From positions 1,736,001 to 1,800,000 of the forward strand of contig OY725495.1 of the NCBI GenBank assembly GCA_963281255.1: DNA of 64,000 nt. The letters run 5' to 3'. The notes below the pieces were generated by a model. The model searched no databases. It saw only the letters and a list, made by a program, of their open reading frames with translations, and was not told where the DNA came from. This document shows, in pieces, positions 34,757 through 45,042 of the stretch; the first letter of the stretch is position 1; each line of letters opens with the position of its first letter. Made by a program: the position numbers and the translations under genes. Source of the stretch: Aphrocallistes beatrix. Taxonomy: Eukaryota; Porifera; Hexactinellida; Sceptrulophora; Aphrocallistidae.

Positions 34757-35880
34757 ACATTTTGATCAAAAACACATGTAGAACTTCAAATTTCTTTAGT
34801 AGAACTTTGATCAAAATTGCGAACTTGATAAAAACGGCATTTTTGATCAAAGTTCTACATTCATCAGTATATGTAGAACCTTGATCAAAAAATGTAGAAC
34901 TTTGATCAAATTTGGAAATGCTACTTTTGATCAAAGTTCTACAGTAAGGGGTTGATGTGGAACTCAAATGTTCAGAATAGGGGAATTTGATCAAAGTTCT
35001 ACTTCACATGGTTAATATAGAACTTTGATCAAAGGATGTAGAATTTTGATCAAATACGTGGAGATATCTTTGATCAAAATTCGATTTTAATTCTCTGATG
35101 TAGAACTTTGATCAAATTATACATATGATTGTGGCAACGAAATAAACTCTTGCTAGTGTTCATTACTTATTTGCGAAATGTTTTCAGACCTAATTAAATT
35201 TTTAGAAGCTAAGCTAACATTTGTTTATAGTAAACAAGCAGATTAATATTTTAGATAGAACAATATTATCTAATTTAATGAAGAATAAAGTAATGAGGAA
35301 AAGAGATAATGAAAGAAAATAGAAATTATTTAAATCGAGTTGATCTGATCTGGATCTGCCAACCTATTGAAATATTTGAAATTTACTTGCTATATAAGAC
35401 CTACTAGTTGGGCATCTGTCCACTGGATTGAAATTAAGCTCTCACTTTTCACAAACTTGTGCGTGCCCACAAGGTGTGAAAACAAATGTTAAATTTCGTT
35501 TCTGCAAACAAATAACACAAGCATTATCCAATGGTTCTCCATCAATTTCAACCTCGTCGTCACTTTGTTCAGATTCCGAAAATTCGATGCAGTTATTCTA
35601 ATTTAGATTTTTACCCACTGTATGTGATATTTGGTTAACGTATTCTACAGGAGTATATTCTTTATTTTCAAGTTTTTCTTTACAAAGATTTCGGATTTTT
35701 TCCTTTTCAATATCTTTTCTCTTGCGCTCCCCAATTTATAAGCCATTCAATAATCTTCTATATTCAAGGTCATTCTTCATCAAATAAAAAACTATGATAA
35801 AAATTGAGAACTTGATAAAAACGGCATTTTTATCAAGTTCTCAATTTTTATCATAGTTCTACATGTGTTTTTGATTAAAA
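34757..35880. mobile_element. Element with GTAGAACTTTGATCAAA repeats and a dead RING gene
   Basis: The outer ends, ATCAAAAACACATGTAGAAC at the left and the complement GTTCTACATGTGTTTTTGAT at the right, are inverted. The left third (34760-35125) contains about a dozen copies of the 17-mer GTAGAACTTTGATCAAA in both orientations. The right end has a 35787-35866 palindrome around AACTTGATAAAAACGGCA. Between them lies a minus-strand RING-finger pseudogene. Superfamily unknown; no transposase recognised. Confidence 0.6.
35392..35772 (-). pseudogene. RING-finger (C3HC4) protein remnant
   Basis: A single minus-strand frame from about 35772 reads KNDLEYRRLLNGL, stop, IGERKRKDIEKEKIRNLCKE, EYTPVEYVNQISHTVGK, stop, an acidic ESEQSDDEVEIDGEP stretch, then DNACVICLQKRNLTFVFTPC followed by GHAQVCEK, stop, and DRCPTSRSYIAS. 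CxxC...CGHxxxC and CPxxR define a C3HC4 RING; one Cys is a stop and CPTC has become CPTS. Three stops but no frameshift. It was probably an E3-ligase-like accessory protein of the enclosing element; inference. Confidence 0.75.
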
Positions 35881-35882
35881 CA

Positions 35883-36374
35883 ACCGCGCTTCGCTTGTTT
35901 CCGCTGCACGGCTGGCAAACACTTTGTGTCCGCCTGAGGCGCCCTGCGGGTGCCTGATATCACATTGATTAATTATAAGGGAGATAACATCCATAAATAC
36001 GCCTGTCCTACTGTTATAATCGATATCGCACGAAAAATCACCAAATTTGTCAATTTTTAAAATATTGATGCGTAATGATGACGTCATAACAAAGTGTTGA
36101 GTCATCAATTATGGATGATAGTTGTATCATATGTGAGGTATATGAATATACACATTCTATTAAAATTTCAGCCTTCTGTCACTTGAAATGGCCGAGTTAA
36201 GTCGAAAAGCTGAAATTTCTAATTATAAAAAGGTGACAATGACGTCATAATTCCATGATGAGTCGACATTTTCGTCTGAGTTCAGAACTTAGTGGAGCCA
36301 TAGCCAAAGGACTCCTACATGCCAAAAATCAGCTTTCTGCGCCTGCAGTTTCTCCAATCAATTCGTTACAGAGA
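35883..36374 (-). repeat. R1 copy, minus
   Basis: From the 3' end complement (CCGCGCTTCGCTTG) through the core to CAATTCGTTACAGAGA. The microsatellite side is replaced by a MITE. Confidence 0.9.
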
Positions 36375-36717
36375 TCTGTATAATCCGACAATCGATCTGT
36401 ATAATCCGACAATTTTTTCGTCCATCAAATAATGTCGGATTATAGGTTATTTTACCTCCATAATCCGACAAATGATTCGTCTATCAAAAAATTTCGGATT
36501 ATGGAGGGGTTATTTTAACTCTTTGATCAAACAAATTATTCGTCTGTCAAATATTGTCGGATTGTGGAGGTTATTTTACCTCTATAATCCGACATTTTGA
36601 ATTTCCATTGAAATTCCACAAATGTCGGATTATGGAGGTGATTCGATAATCCGGCAATTGGTTAATCCGACATTTTTTTCGTCCCCCATTGAATGTCGGA
36701 TTATGGAGGTTCCACTG
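36375..36717. mobile_element. Pogo-like MITE with repeated ATAATCCGACA motifs
   Basis: Right end GGAGGTTCCACTG followed by TA. Five or so alternating CCTCCATAATCCGACA/complement units form palindromes inside. The left end is degenerate. It sits in the R1 microsatellite. Confidence 0.7.
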
Positions 36718-36723
36718 TATATA

Positions 36724-37172
36724 CACTGCCCTACCAAAAGTATTCGTACACCCCAATAATTCCCATACAAATTGTATAAATCGTATCTATTTTTGGAGTC
36801 AATAGTAATAAATCAGTTACAGTTTGACTAAAATTGACTTAAAATTCTTATTCTATACACTCGATTTACTCATTTTATAGTCTTTCAACTCAATTACTTA
36901 TTTTTAACCCGTGACACCTAGTGCCACTAACGCCATCATATATAGTAATTTATGGTATGTGGCACAATGAAGTAAATGTTCAAATATTTATGTTTGAAGG
37001 AGAGTAATTAAGTTGAGAACCTATAAGGTTCGTAATTTGAATGTGAAGAAAACGAATTTAAAATAAAAATTAGTGTATTTGTTACAGATTAAATATTGTT
37101 GACTTCATGAATAGATTAGTTTTAGAACTATTGGATTGAAAATTTGGCACGAAAACTTTTGGTAGGGTACTG
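36724..37172. mobile_element. Tc1/mariner-like MITE (ACCAAAAGTATTCGTACACC type)
   Basis: Left CACTGCCCTACCAAAAGTAT and right complement of CAGTACCCTACCAAAAGTTT, TA-flanked. Relatives are at 37688 (left end only) and 44064-44539. Confidence 0.8.
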
Positions 37173-37189
37173 TATATATATATATATAT

Positions 37190-37665
37190 GTAACGTTTTG
37201 ATTAAAGAAACTACCAGGTGTAGAAAGCTGATTTTTGGCATGTGGGAGTCTTTTGGCTATGGCTCCAGTAAGTTCTGAGCAAGGTCGACTCATCATTGAA
37301 TTATGACATCATTGTCACAAAGTTAAGCAATATGGTTATTCGAGCATAACTCAGCCATTATAGGAGATAGGAACCTGAAATTTTAATAGAATCTGTATAC
37401 TAACATACCTCACATATGATACAACTATCATCTAAAAATGATGGCTCATAACCCTGTTATGACGTCATCATTACGCATCAAAAATTGAAAAATTGTCAAT
37501 TTGGTGATTTTTCGTGCAATATCGATTATAACAGTAGGACAGACGTATTTAGAGAAGTTATCTCCTATATAATTAATCAATGGTGACCACAGGCGCCCAA
37601 AGGGTCCCTCCGGCGGATACAAAGTGTCTGTCAGCCGCGCAGCGCAAGCAAGCGAAGCGCGCTTG
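37190..37665 (+). repeat. R1 copy, + (no 5' block)
   Basis: Starts in (TA)n with GTAACGTTTTGATT and ends GCGCGCTTG. Confidence 0.9.
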
Positions 37666-37687
37666 TGTATCTATATATATATATCTA

Positions 37688-37870
37688 CACTGCCTGAACA
37701 AAAGTATTCGTACACCCCATAATTCCTCATACAATTAGTTATAATACTGATTTATTTAGCGAGTCAAGGTATTTAATTGGTAAGAGATACACTTAATTTG
37801 ACTTCAAATTCGAATTCTCCACATTCAAATTACCCACTTTATCCATCACGAAACAGCTGAATGTTTACGC
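37688..37870. mobile_element. Left end of a Tc1-like MITE
   Basis: Starts CACTGCCTGAACAAAAGTAT and matches the first about 140 bp of 44064-44539 (GCGAGTCAAGGTATTTAATT). No right end is seen. Confidence 0.7.
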
Positions 37871-37937
37871 TCATTATGTTGTTGGATGTACCGTCCAACA
37901 TCTTTCATTCGCATTATTGAGCTCTCAGATAGTACTA

Positions 37938-38254
37938 CAGTACACCCTCGATAGTCCGAACCTCACCAATCTGAACCCTCGCTAATCCGAACACCTCATT
38001 CTTAAAATCCAAACACCCCAAATATAATTTTATTTCCTTTTATACTTTGAACAGACGTTTATAAAATTAAATATATCAATAAGATTGAGAAACCTCGTTA
38101 AATAATAAGCAATCATAACGAAATAATATCCTTAATATTCTAACAATACAAATTTATTATAATTAATGCCCCATTGAATTAGTGCTATTTCACTAATCCG
38201 AACGATTTTTTCGAACATTGGAACAGAGCTGTTCGGATTAGCGAAGGTGTACTG
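37938..38254. mobile_element. 317-bp pogo/Tigger-like MITE
   Basis: Ends CAGTACACCCTCG and complement CGAAGGTGTACTG with TA on both sides. Internal CTAATCCGAACA motifs. Confidence 0.85.
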
Positions 38255-38332
38255 TACTTGAATAATTTCAGATTATATTATTGCACTATATAAAGATCTT
38301 GTTCTCGATATCGTTAATCATTGTGTGGATTA

Positions 38333-38640
38333 AGAAGTGATGGACTTCTATATGGTGTCCGTGGTGGAGTATCAAATCATCTGAAGGACAAACTGCCTTT
38401 TCTTCTTGTCCATCACTGCAGCTACAAATCCCTTACCTAAAGCAATCAAAAAGTAATTTAGATCAACTTTATAGGTTTCTACAACAAATCTGCTGGTCTC
38501 ACAGTTGATCTGCATTATATTAAAGGGGTTCTTGATGATTCACAGCTAAAGAACACCCCCAAGCTAAGAACGTAAGATTGCTGTCACATGACAGAGCAGT
38601 GAATTAGAAAAAGTTTTATTTCTGTTATACTGAACCTAGA
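38333..38640 (+). pseudogene. hAT transposase fragment (ZNF862-like)
   Basis: The + strand reads SDGLLYGVRGGVSNHLKDKL, then PFLLVHHC, and after frame changes FYNKSAGLTVDLHYIKGVLD followed by DSQLKNTPKLRT. This order fits hAT transposases of the ZNF862 kind ('D GA....G...G....L......HC.NH'). The key DGA and HCxxH motifs are mutated. Old relic, no ends identified. Confidence 0.55.
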
Positions 38641-39008
38641 AAAGTGAAAAGAAAGGAGTATTGCAGAAACCGCTACTCTCCTCATATTTTCAGGTACTTA
38701 TTATAATTTCTCTCAACCGAAAGTCTGATGTTTACTTCCACTTTCATCTCTCTCATGTGCATTTCAACGCAAAGTCGATTTTACAGTTATTACACTCCTA
38801 GTGTGACACAGTTTTTCATCGTGTAGGTATTTCGACTGGGAGAGCTATTCATCGTATCGGTATTTCCACTAGGAAAGTTATTCATCGTTAGGTATTTAGT
38901 AATAGGTTTAGTCTGTTAATAATTATGCTGCTCACTTATTATTGAGATTTGTATTGGATCAAGATACATTACATAATCAATCTTCTTTATCACACTAGTA
39001 TGCTCAGT
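38641..39008. other. No gene recognised
   Basis: Contains a small three-fold repeat of 'TTCATCGT..GGTATTT' (38815-38900); nothing else. Confidence 0.4.
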
Positions 39009-39265
39009 ATTTAGTGGAGCCATAGCCAAAAGACTCCCACATGCCAAAAATCAGCTTTCTGTGCCTGGCAGTTTATTCAATCAATTCGTTACAGATATAC
39101 AGTCGACTCCGCTTAATAGGGCCACATCGGTCAGAGGACATTTTGCCCCGATTAAGCGGAGGACCCTATTAACCGAAAATATTTTGTATTAGCTTCTATG
39201 TGTGAGAGCTATTCCGGTCCTGCCAAAAGTGGCCCGATTAAGCTGATGACCCGATTAAACAGTGG

Positions 39266-39324
<59 letters not shown>

Positions 39325-39358
39325 TATATATGCATTAATCGAATTTTAATAGTAAGGA
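39009..39358 (-). repeat. R1 fragment (5' end), holding a MITE
   Basis: Core 5' part to CAATTCGTTACAGATATA, the MITE 39100-39269, (TA)n, then CGAATTTTAATAGTAAGGA. Confidence 0.85.
39100..39269. mobile_element. Pogo-like MITE, right end lost
   Basis: Same family as 16838-17023 (CAGTCGACTCCGCTTAATAG). It breaks off in the (TA)n at AAACAGTGGCCC. Confidence 0.8.
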
Positions 39359-39495
39359 TATCATTAATTCGACATTATATTGTCTGAATAAACTGTTCCA
39401 TTCTTTCTTTTATTGCATATTTGTGCTTAATCTGTTGAACTACTGGTTATATTCTATAATTTTTCTTCTTTGTGTATCTAATTTTATATCTATAG

Positions 39496-40069
39496 ATAAT
39501 CTTTTTACCAGATTTACGAAGTATCTAATACTAATTTTTAATAGAGATAATGATTTATTTCTTAAACAGACAGCTATCATAAACAATCTTCTTGATAAGA
39601 TTTATTCAATATCGCATTATTTTCCTTATTTCCAAATGTTTATAAATTATGTAATTTTCTGCGCTGTTCGAGTGGCTATTCCACAAAAATTCTGGGTTAT
39701 TGTTATTGATTTAATGACAAGCAATTTTAAATATTGCGACAATTCATTGCATTCAAAGATCTATCAAGGCGCATATCTTGCCTGTTGTTACTCCTTTCCT
39801 TCTTTTGGATTTTCCTCCATCATTCAAAATCAAGTTTTCATTAAAAATATTATAATTCATCATTTTGAAAGATCTACTTTGATGTTTTTTGAAATTGTAA
39901 GAACAGATTTAAAGATATCATTTTTGCTCTGCGGAGAACTACATGATCTTAGTTTAAAATCTATTCAACGAGAAATTGATGCTGCTATTTTGAAGACTTT
40001 GGAGTTTATACATCCATCTTTTTTTCTTACTATTCTCAATATATGTCTTAAAATTTGTTCTTCTTCAAG
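39496..40069 (+). CDS. Predicted exon C of the host gene
   Basis: The largest predicted exon, 574 nt. Acceptor with a pyrimidine-rich tract and ATATCTATAG; donor TCAAG|GTATGT. One frame is open throughout (the frame is also open upstream to 39353). Peptide features include NLFTRFTKYLILIFNRDNDL, RVAIPQKFWVIVIDLMTSN, HSKIYQGAYLACCYSFPSFG and ELHDLSLKSIQREIDAAILK. It is helical with alternating hydrophobic residues, like an armadillo/HEAT-type or other helical scaffold, though I cannot match a family. Phase 1 in, 2 out; both fit the neighbouring predicted exons. Codon use is not TE-like and there are no stops. Confidence 0.6.
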
Positions 40070-40870
40070 GTATGTCTCAATATTTACAAGTAGTATATTT
40101 CATTAGATTGTCAATAGTAAACTTGTATTTATTTTTAAATTTTTAATGAAACCTGTCTATTTTTAAGGAATCAATTTTAATTATCTGCTTTGTTAGACTT
40201 TCACTATTGTTTAGTGCTTTTGATGAGTTGAACATTATATTTTATTTCACATTTTTCAATGATCCTAAAAATTAGGAACGTGAAATAATATAAAGTTATT
40301 CTAGTTTGTCCCATGTGAAGTAGTGAATCTTATGTTGAATATTACGTATATACAAAATGTCTGCCTAGAGACCGATAGTGCAGCTCCAGGGGAACACCAA
40401 ATGACGATTCTATTGGAATCTGTGTTGGAATTCTTGGAATCGCACGTACGGATGTACGAAATACTAACGCACTTACGGACGCACGTGGAACACATTTCAA
40501 GCCATAGTGGCGTCGCAGTGGTTCTCAACCTCGGGGTCGCCGAAACATTATTGAGGTATCTAATGTCACTGACATTAATGTCATTTTATCCGAATCCTTA
40601 TTTGGAGCTCAATTCTGGTAACTGAACATCCTTCAAATGCCATTTTATGTTATTATTCACCCATTACATCCCGAAAACAAACATAGTAAATATATAAAGC
40701 CCCCAGTAACAATAAATCAGCTCCATATAAGTATATAAGTAATTCATAATGTCTTCTTTTGTGGGGTCGCAAGGGAATAAAATTGTATAATGGGGTCGCA
40801 TTAATGACGCTAGATAGAGCTTGGAATGTACAGGGTGGCTCATAAGTTCTGATGCAAGCTTCATTAGGTA
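40070..40870. other. Intron sequence with TE ends
   Basis: At 40515 a hAT-like terminus CAGTGGTTCTCAACCTCGGG begins without a visible partner. At 40830 a mariner-like terminus CAGGGTGGCTCATAAG is preceded by TA. Both look like truncated element ends. No gene. Confidence 0.5.
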
Positions 40871-41413
40871 CAAGCGCGCTTCGCTTGCTTGCGCTGCGCG
40901 GCTGGCGAACACTTCGTGTCCGCCGGAGGCTCCCTTCGGTCGCCTGGGTCACATTGGTTAATTATTAGGGAGATAGCATCTCTAAATATGTCTGTCCTAC
41001 TATGATAATCGATATCACTCGAAAAATCACCAAATTTGTCAATTTGAAAAATTTTGATGCGTAATGATGGCGTCATAACAAAGTGATGACTCATCATTTT
41101 TTGGCGATAGTTGTATCATATGTGACGCATGTTAGTATACATATTCTATTAAAATTTCAATCATCTATCTCCTATAATGGCTGAGTTATGCCCGAATAAC
41201 TGTGTTGCTTACCTTTTAAAAATGTGACAATGACGTCATAATTCCATGATGAGTCGACATTTTCCTCTGAGCTCAGAACTTACTGGAGCCATAGCCGAAA
41301 GACTCCCACATTCCAAAAATCAGCTTTCTATGACCGGCAGTTTCTTCAATCAATTCGTTACATATATATATATATATATACACAAACATTAATCGAGTTT
41401 TAATAGTAAGGAT
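40871..41413 (-). repeat. R1 copy, minus, complete
   Basis: All modules present: 3' hairpins, core, (TA)n and 5' block complement ending AGTAAGGA. Confidence 0.95.
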
Positions 41414-41425
41414 ATATATACTATA

Positions 41426-41505
41426 CAAGCGCGCTTCGCTTGCTTGTGCTGCGCGACTTGCGGACACTGCATTTCCGCAGAGTCGCCCTGCGGGCGCCTG
41501 GAGTT
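41426..41505 (-). repeat. R1 3'-end fragment
   Basis: Only the GC-rich hairpin end (CAAGCGCGCTTCGCTTGC to GGGCGCCTGG). Confidence 0.85.
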
Positions 41506-41650
41506 ACTTAATCTAACCTATTTGGGATTTCTTTGCTTTAAATAAATATTGTAAACAAAAGTTAACGAATAATTTCTCAAATGAACCCGAAAATATAATA
41601 TTATAATTCTACACTTCTAAAAACCCCGTGTCAACCGTTGAAAGCAAGTA

Positions 41651-42298
41651 CAGTAGACCCTCGATTATCCGAACCTCGATTATCCGACACCTCGATTATC
41701 CGAACAGTGTGTTCGAGTACCACTCATTTTATCAAATACTTTTCAATCGAATTTGTGAAAATAATGTTTTCGGATAACTGAAATAATGTGTTCGGATAAC
41801 TGAAATAATGTGTCCGGATAACTGAAATAATGTGTCCGGATAACTGAAATATGTAATGTGTTCGGATAACTGAAATGATGTGTTCGGATAACTGAAATGA
41901 TGTGTTCGGATAACTGAAATAATGTGTTCGGATAACTGAAATATGTGTTCGGATAACTGAAATAATGTGTTCGGATGACTGAAATGATGTGTTCGGATAA
42001 CTGAAATAATGTGTTCGGATATCTGAAATATGTGTTCGGATAACTGAAATAATGTTTAATAAATCAATTCCTTAAAAATGTATTTTCCAAAATTGTGCGT
42101 AGCATTGTTAATTTGTTTGGCTATACATACGTGTAAGTAGTAGTATTCAAATCATAATACGTTCTTTAATATCTAAGTTGGTACATGTGCATTTAAGAGC
42201 GTAAAATACGTATTTCGCTTATCCGAACGATTTCACTTATCCGAACACCAATCTTTGAGCTAACAAACGGAGGTGTTCGGATAACCGAGGGTGTACTG
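41651..42298. mobile_element. 648-bp pogo/Tigger-like element with a minisatellite
   Basis: Ends CAGTAGACCCTCGATTATCC and complement GGATAACCGAGGGTGTACTG, TA-flanked. The left part holds three CTCGATTATCCGA units. The minisatellite at 41768-42055 expands a terminal-like motif. No ORF. Confidence 0.9.
41768..42055. repeat. 22-bp minisatellite
   Basis: About 14 units of TTCGGATAACTGAAATAATG plus TG, with a few 18-19-bp shortened units. The unit begins with the TTCGGATAAC motif of the element's own terminus. Confidence 0.9.
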
Positions 42299-42760
42299 TA
42301 TCTAGCATATTTTTGAGATTTGTTTACTTTATGTACCTATTGTGAACAAATTAATCAAATTAATTATCAAATTTACTCGAAAATATGATATTCGAAATCT
42401 ACACCCCTCAAAACCCCATGTCAATCGATGGAAGTCAGCCTCTAACCTATTTTTATCATTTGTTTACATTATGTATCTATTGTGAACAAAAGTAAACAGA
42501 AAATTACCATATAGACCAGAAAATATGATAATCGAAATCTACACCCCTAAAAATCCCATGTCAATCGATGGAAGCCAGCCTCTAACCTATTTATATCATT
42601 TGTTTACATTATGTATCTATTGTGAACAAAAGTAAACAAAAAATTACCATATAGACCTGAAAATATGATCTTCGAAATCTACACCCCTAAAAACCCCATG
42701 TCACCCTTTGGAAGCTAGTCTCTAGCATATTTTTATACTATATGTTTTATGCCGCGTGCC
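42299..42760. repeat. Three tandem copies of an about 120-bp unit
   Basis: Units share TTTGTTTACATTATGTATCT, GTGAACAAAAGTAAACA and CGAAATCTACACCCC..AAA.CCCATGTCA (42306, 42462, 42590). A similar unit lies left of the pogo element (41520-41650), which therefore inserted into this array. Confidence 0.8.
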
Positions 42761-42840
42761 TAGCCTCAAAAATCATACGCCTAATTATGATCCATGGGAT
42801 CAATACGCGCCTCTAGGCGCGCCCTGTACGCCTAGATGAA

Positions 42841-43264
42841 AGCCTGGTCACAATGGTTAATTATAAGGGAGATAACAACTCTAAATATGTCTATCTAGTG
42901 ATATATAAAATCGATATATCACTCGAAAAATCACGAAATTTGTCAATATAAATTTTTTTGATGTGTAATGATGACGTCATAACATAGTGATGAGTCATCT
43001 TTTGATGATAGTTACATCATATGTGAGGTATATTAATAAACACATTCTATTTAAATCTCAGACTTCTATCACCTAAAATGGCTGAGTTATATAGTGAAAA
43101 AAAAATTTCTGATTTTAAAAAAGGTGACAATGAGGTCATAATTCCATGATGAGTTGACATTTTAGTCTGAGCTCAGAAATTACTGGAGCCATAGCCAAAA
43201 GACTCCCGCATGCCAAAACTCAGCTTTCTGCGCCTGGTAGTTTCTTCAATCAATTCGTTACAGA
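42841..43264 (-). repeat. R1 core, minus
   Basis: From GCCTGGTCACAATGGTTAAT to CAATTCGTTACAG. It is followed by an R1 5' block in the opposite orientation (43271-43300), suggesting recombination between copies. Confidence 0.85.
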
Positions 43265-43319
43265 ACTATATCCTTACTATTACTAAAACTCGATTAATGT
43301 ATATTTATTTATTTATATA

Positions 43320-44044
43320 CAAGCGCGCTTCGCTAGCTTGCGCTACGCGGCTGGCGGGAACTTTGTGTCCGCCAGAGGCTCCCTTCGGTCGCCTAGGGTC
43401 GCATTGATTAATTATAAGGGAGATAACATCACTAAATTTGATAATGACGTCAAAACAGAGTTGTGAGTCATCTTTTTTTGATGATAGTTCTATCATATAT
43501 GAAGTATCTTAATATCTAAGTTGACTAATTCATGAATTATCAATGAATTACTCAAAATTTGAAACTAAAATAATGAAAAAATATTTGATATTTCGCTTAG
43601 GGACTGAGCAATGTTAGAGGTATATAACATGAGGAACCTTTTAACCACTTTTGGGCATAGAATCTGCACTAATGTTTGAGATTTGAACAATTCATTAATT
43701 GAATAATTCATAATTCTCCATCATCTTTCAATGAATTAGTCAACTTAGCTTAATATACACATTTTCTTAAAATTTCAGCCTTCTATCACTTAAAATGGCT
43801 GAGTTATGGTTGAAAAACTGAAATTTCTGATTATAAAAAAGGTGATAATGGCGTCATAATTCCATGATTAGTCAACATTTTCGTCTGAGCTCATAACTTA
43901 GTGGATCCATAGCCAAAAGACTCCCACATCCCAAAATCAGCTTTCTGTGCCTGGAAGTTTCATCAATCAATTCGTTGCAGATATATCTATATATATATGC
44001 ATATACACACATACACACACGTTAATTGAGTTTTAATAGTTAGG
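43320..44044 (-). repeat. R1 copy, minus, split by a 233-bp element
   Basis: 3' end CAAGCGCGCTTCGC at 43320; interrupted at 43516-43748; the rest continues to the 5' block GAGTTTTAATAGTTAGGA at 44044. Confidence 0.9.
43516..43748. mobile_element. 233-bp MITE with 8-bp target duplication
   Basis: Ends CTAAGTTGACTAATTCAT and complement, flanked by a perfect CTTAATAT (43508-43515, 43749-43756). The R1 sequence reads through when it is removed. The 8-bp duplication fits hAT or P; no CAGGG end. Confidence 0.85.
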
Positions 44045-44063
44045 ATATATATATATGTATATA

Positions 44064-44539
44064 CACTGCCTTAACAAAAGTTTTCGTGCACCCCATATTT
44101 CCCCATACAAATAGTTATAATACTGATGTATTTAGCGAGTCAAGGTATTTAATTGGTAAGAGATACGCTTAATTTAACTTCAAATTCGAATTCTCCTATT
44201 CGAATTACTCACTTTTTAATCTTTCAACTTGTTTACACTCCCACAAGGTTAAAACTTTTCAAACTGCGCCACCTCATACCACCAATGCCATCATATACAA
44301 TGGTGATCACTCGCAACATGTGGCATAGGGAAGCAAATGCTGAAAATACTTAATCTTGAAGAAGAGTAACTAATCTAAAAACTTATAAAGTGGGTAATTT
44401 GAATGTGGAGAATTCCGATTTGAAGTCAAATTAAGTGTATCTCTTACCAATTAAATACCTTGACTCGCTAAATAAATCAGTATTATAACTATTTGTATGG
44501 GGAATTATGGGGTGTACGAATACTTTTGTCCAGGCAGTG
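44064..44539. mobile_element. 476-bp Tc1/mariner-like MITE, complete
   Basis: Ends CACTGCCTTAACAAAAGTTT and complement ending GGCAGTG, TA-flanked, with inverted arms of about 140 bp (GCGAGTCAAGGTATTTAATT in both). No ORF. Confidence 0.9.
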
Positions 44540-44552
44540 TATATATATATAT

Positions 44553-45042
44553 CTAAGGAATTGATTGAAGAAACTGCCATGCGCAGAAAGCTGATTTTAT
44601 CTTGTGGGTGGCCTTTGACTATGGTTCCACTTGGTTCTGAGCTTAGAGCAAAATGTCGACTCATCATAGAATTATAACTTCATTGTCACCTTTTTTATAA
44701 TTAGAAATTTCAGTTTTTCGACCATAATTCAGCCATTTTAGGTGATAGAAGGCGAAAATTTTAATAGAATGTGCATATTAATATACCTTACATATGATGA
44801 CACTATCATCAAATAATGATAACTCATCACTCTGTTATTTCGTTATCATTACCCATCAAAATTTAAAAAAACTGAGAAATTTGGTGATTTTTGTGCGATA
44901 TCGATTTTAACAGTAAGACAGACATATTTAGCGGTGGTATCCCCCTATAAATAATGAATGTGAGTCTAGACGCCTATAGGGCGCCTCCTGTGGACACAAA
45001 GTGTCCGCCAGCCGCACAGCGCAAGCAAGCGAAGCCCACTTG
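44553..45042 (+). repeat. R1 copy, +
   Basis: From CTAAGGAATTGATTGAAG in (TA)n to the 3' end (GCCCACTTG, mutated). The 5' block is missing; a MITE lies directly upstream. Confidence 0.9.

Noticed and set aside
40323..40625. 100-codon + strand ORF
   Set aside because: Overlaps a hAT-like terminus at 40515 and has no recognisable domain.
41768..42055. CRISPR-like look of the 22-bp repeats
   Set aside because: Units are directly adjacent with no spacers, inside a eukaryotic pogo-like element; it is a minisatellite.
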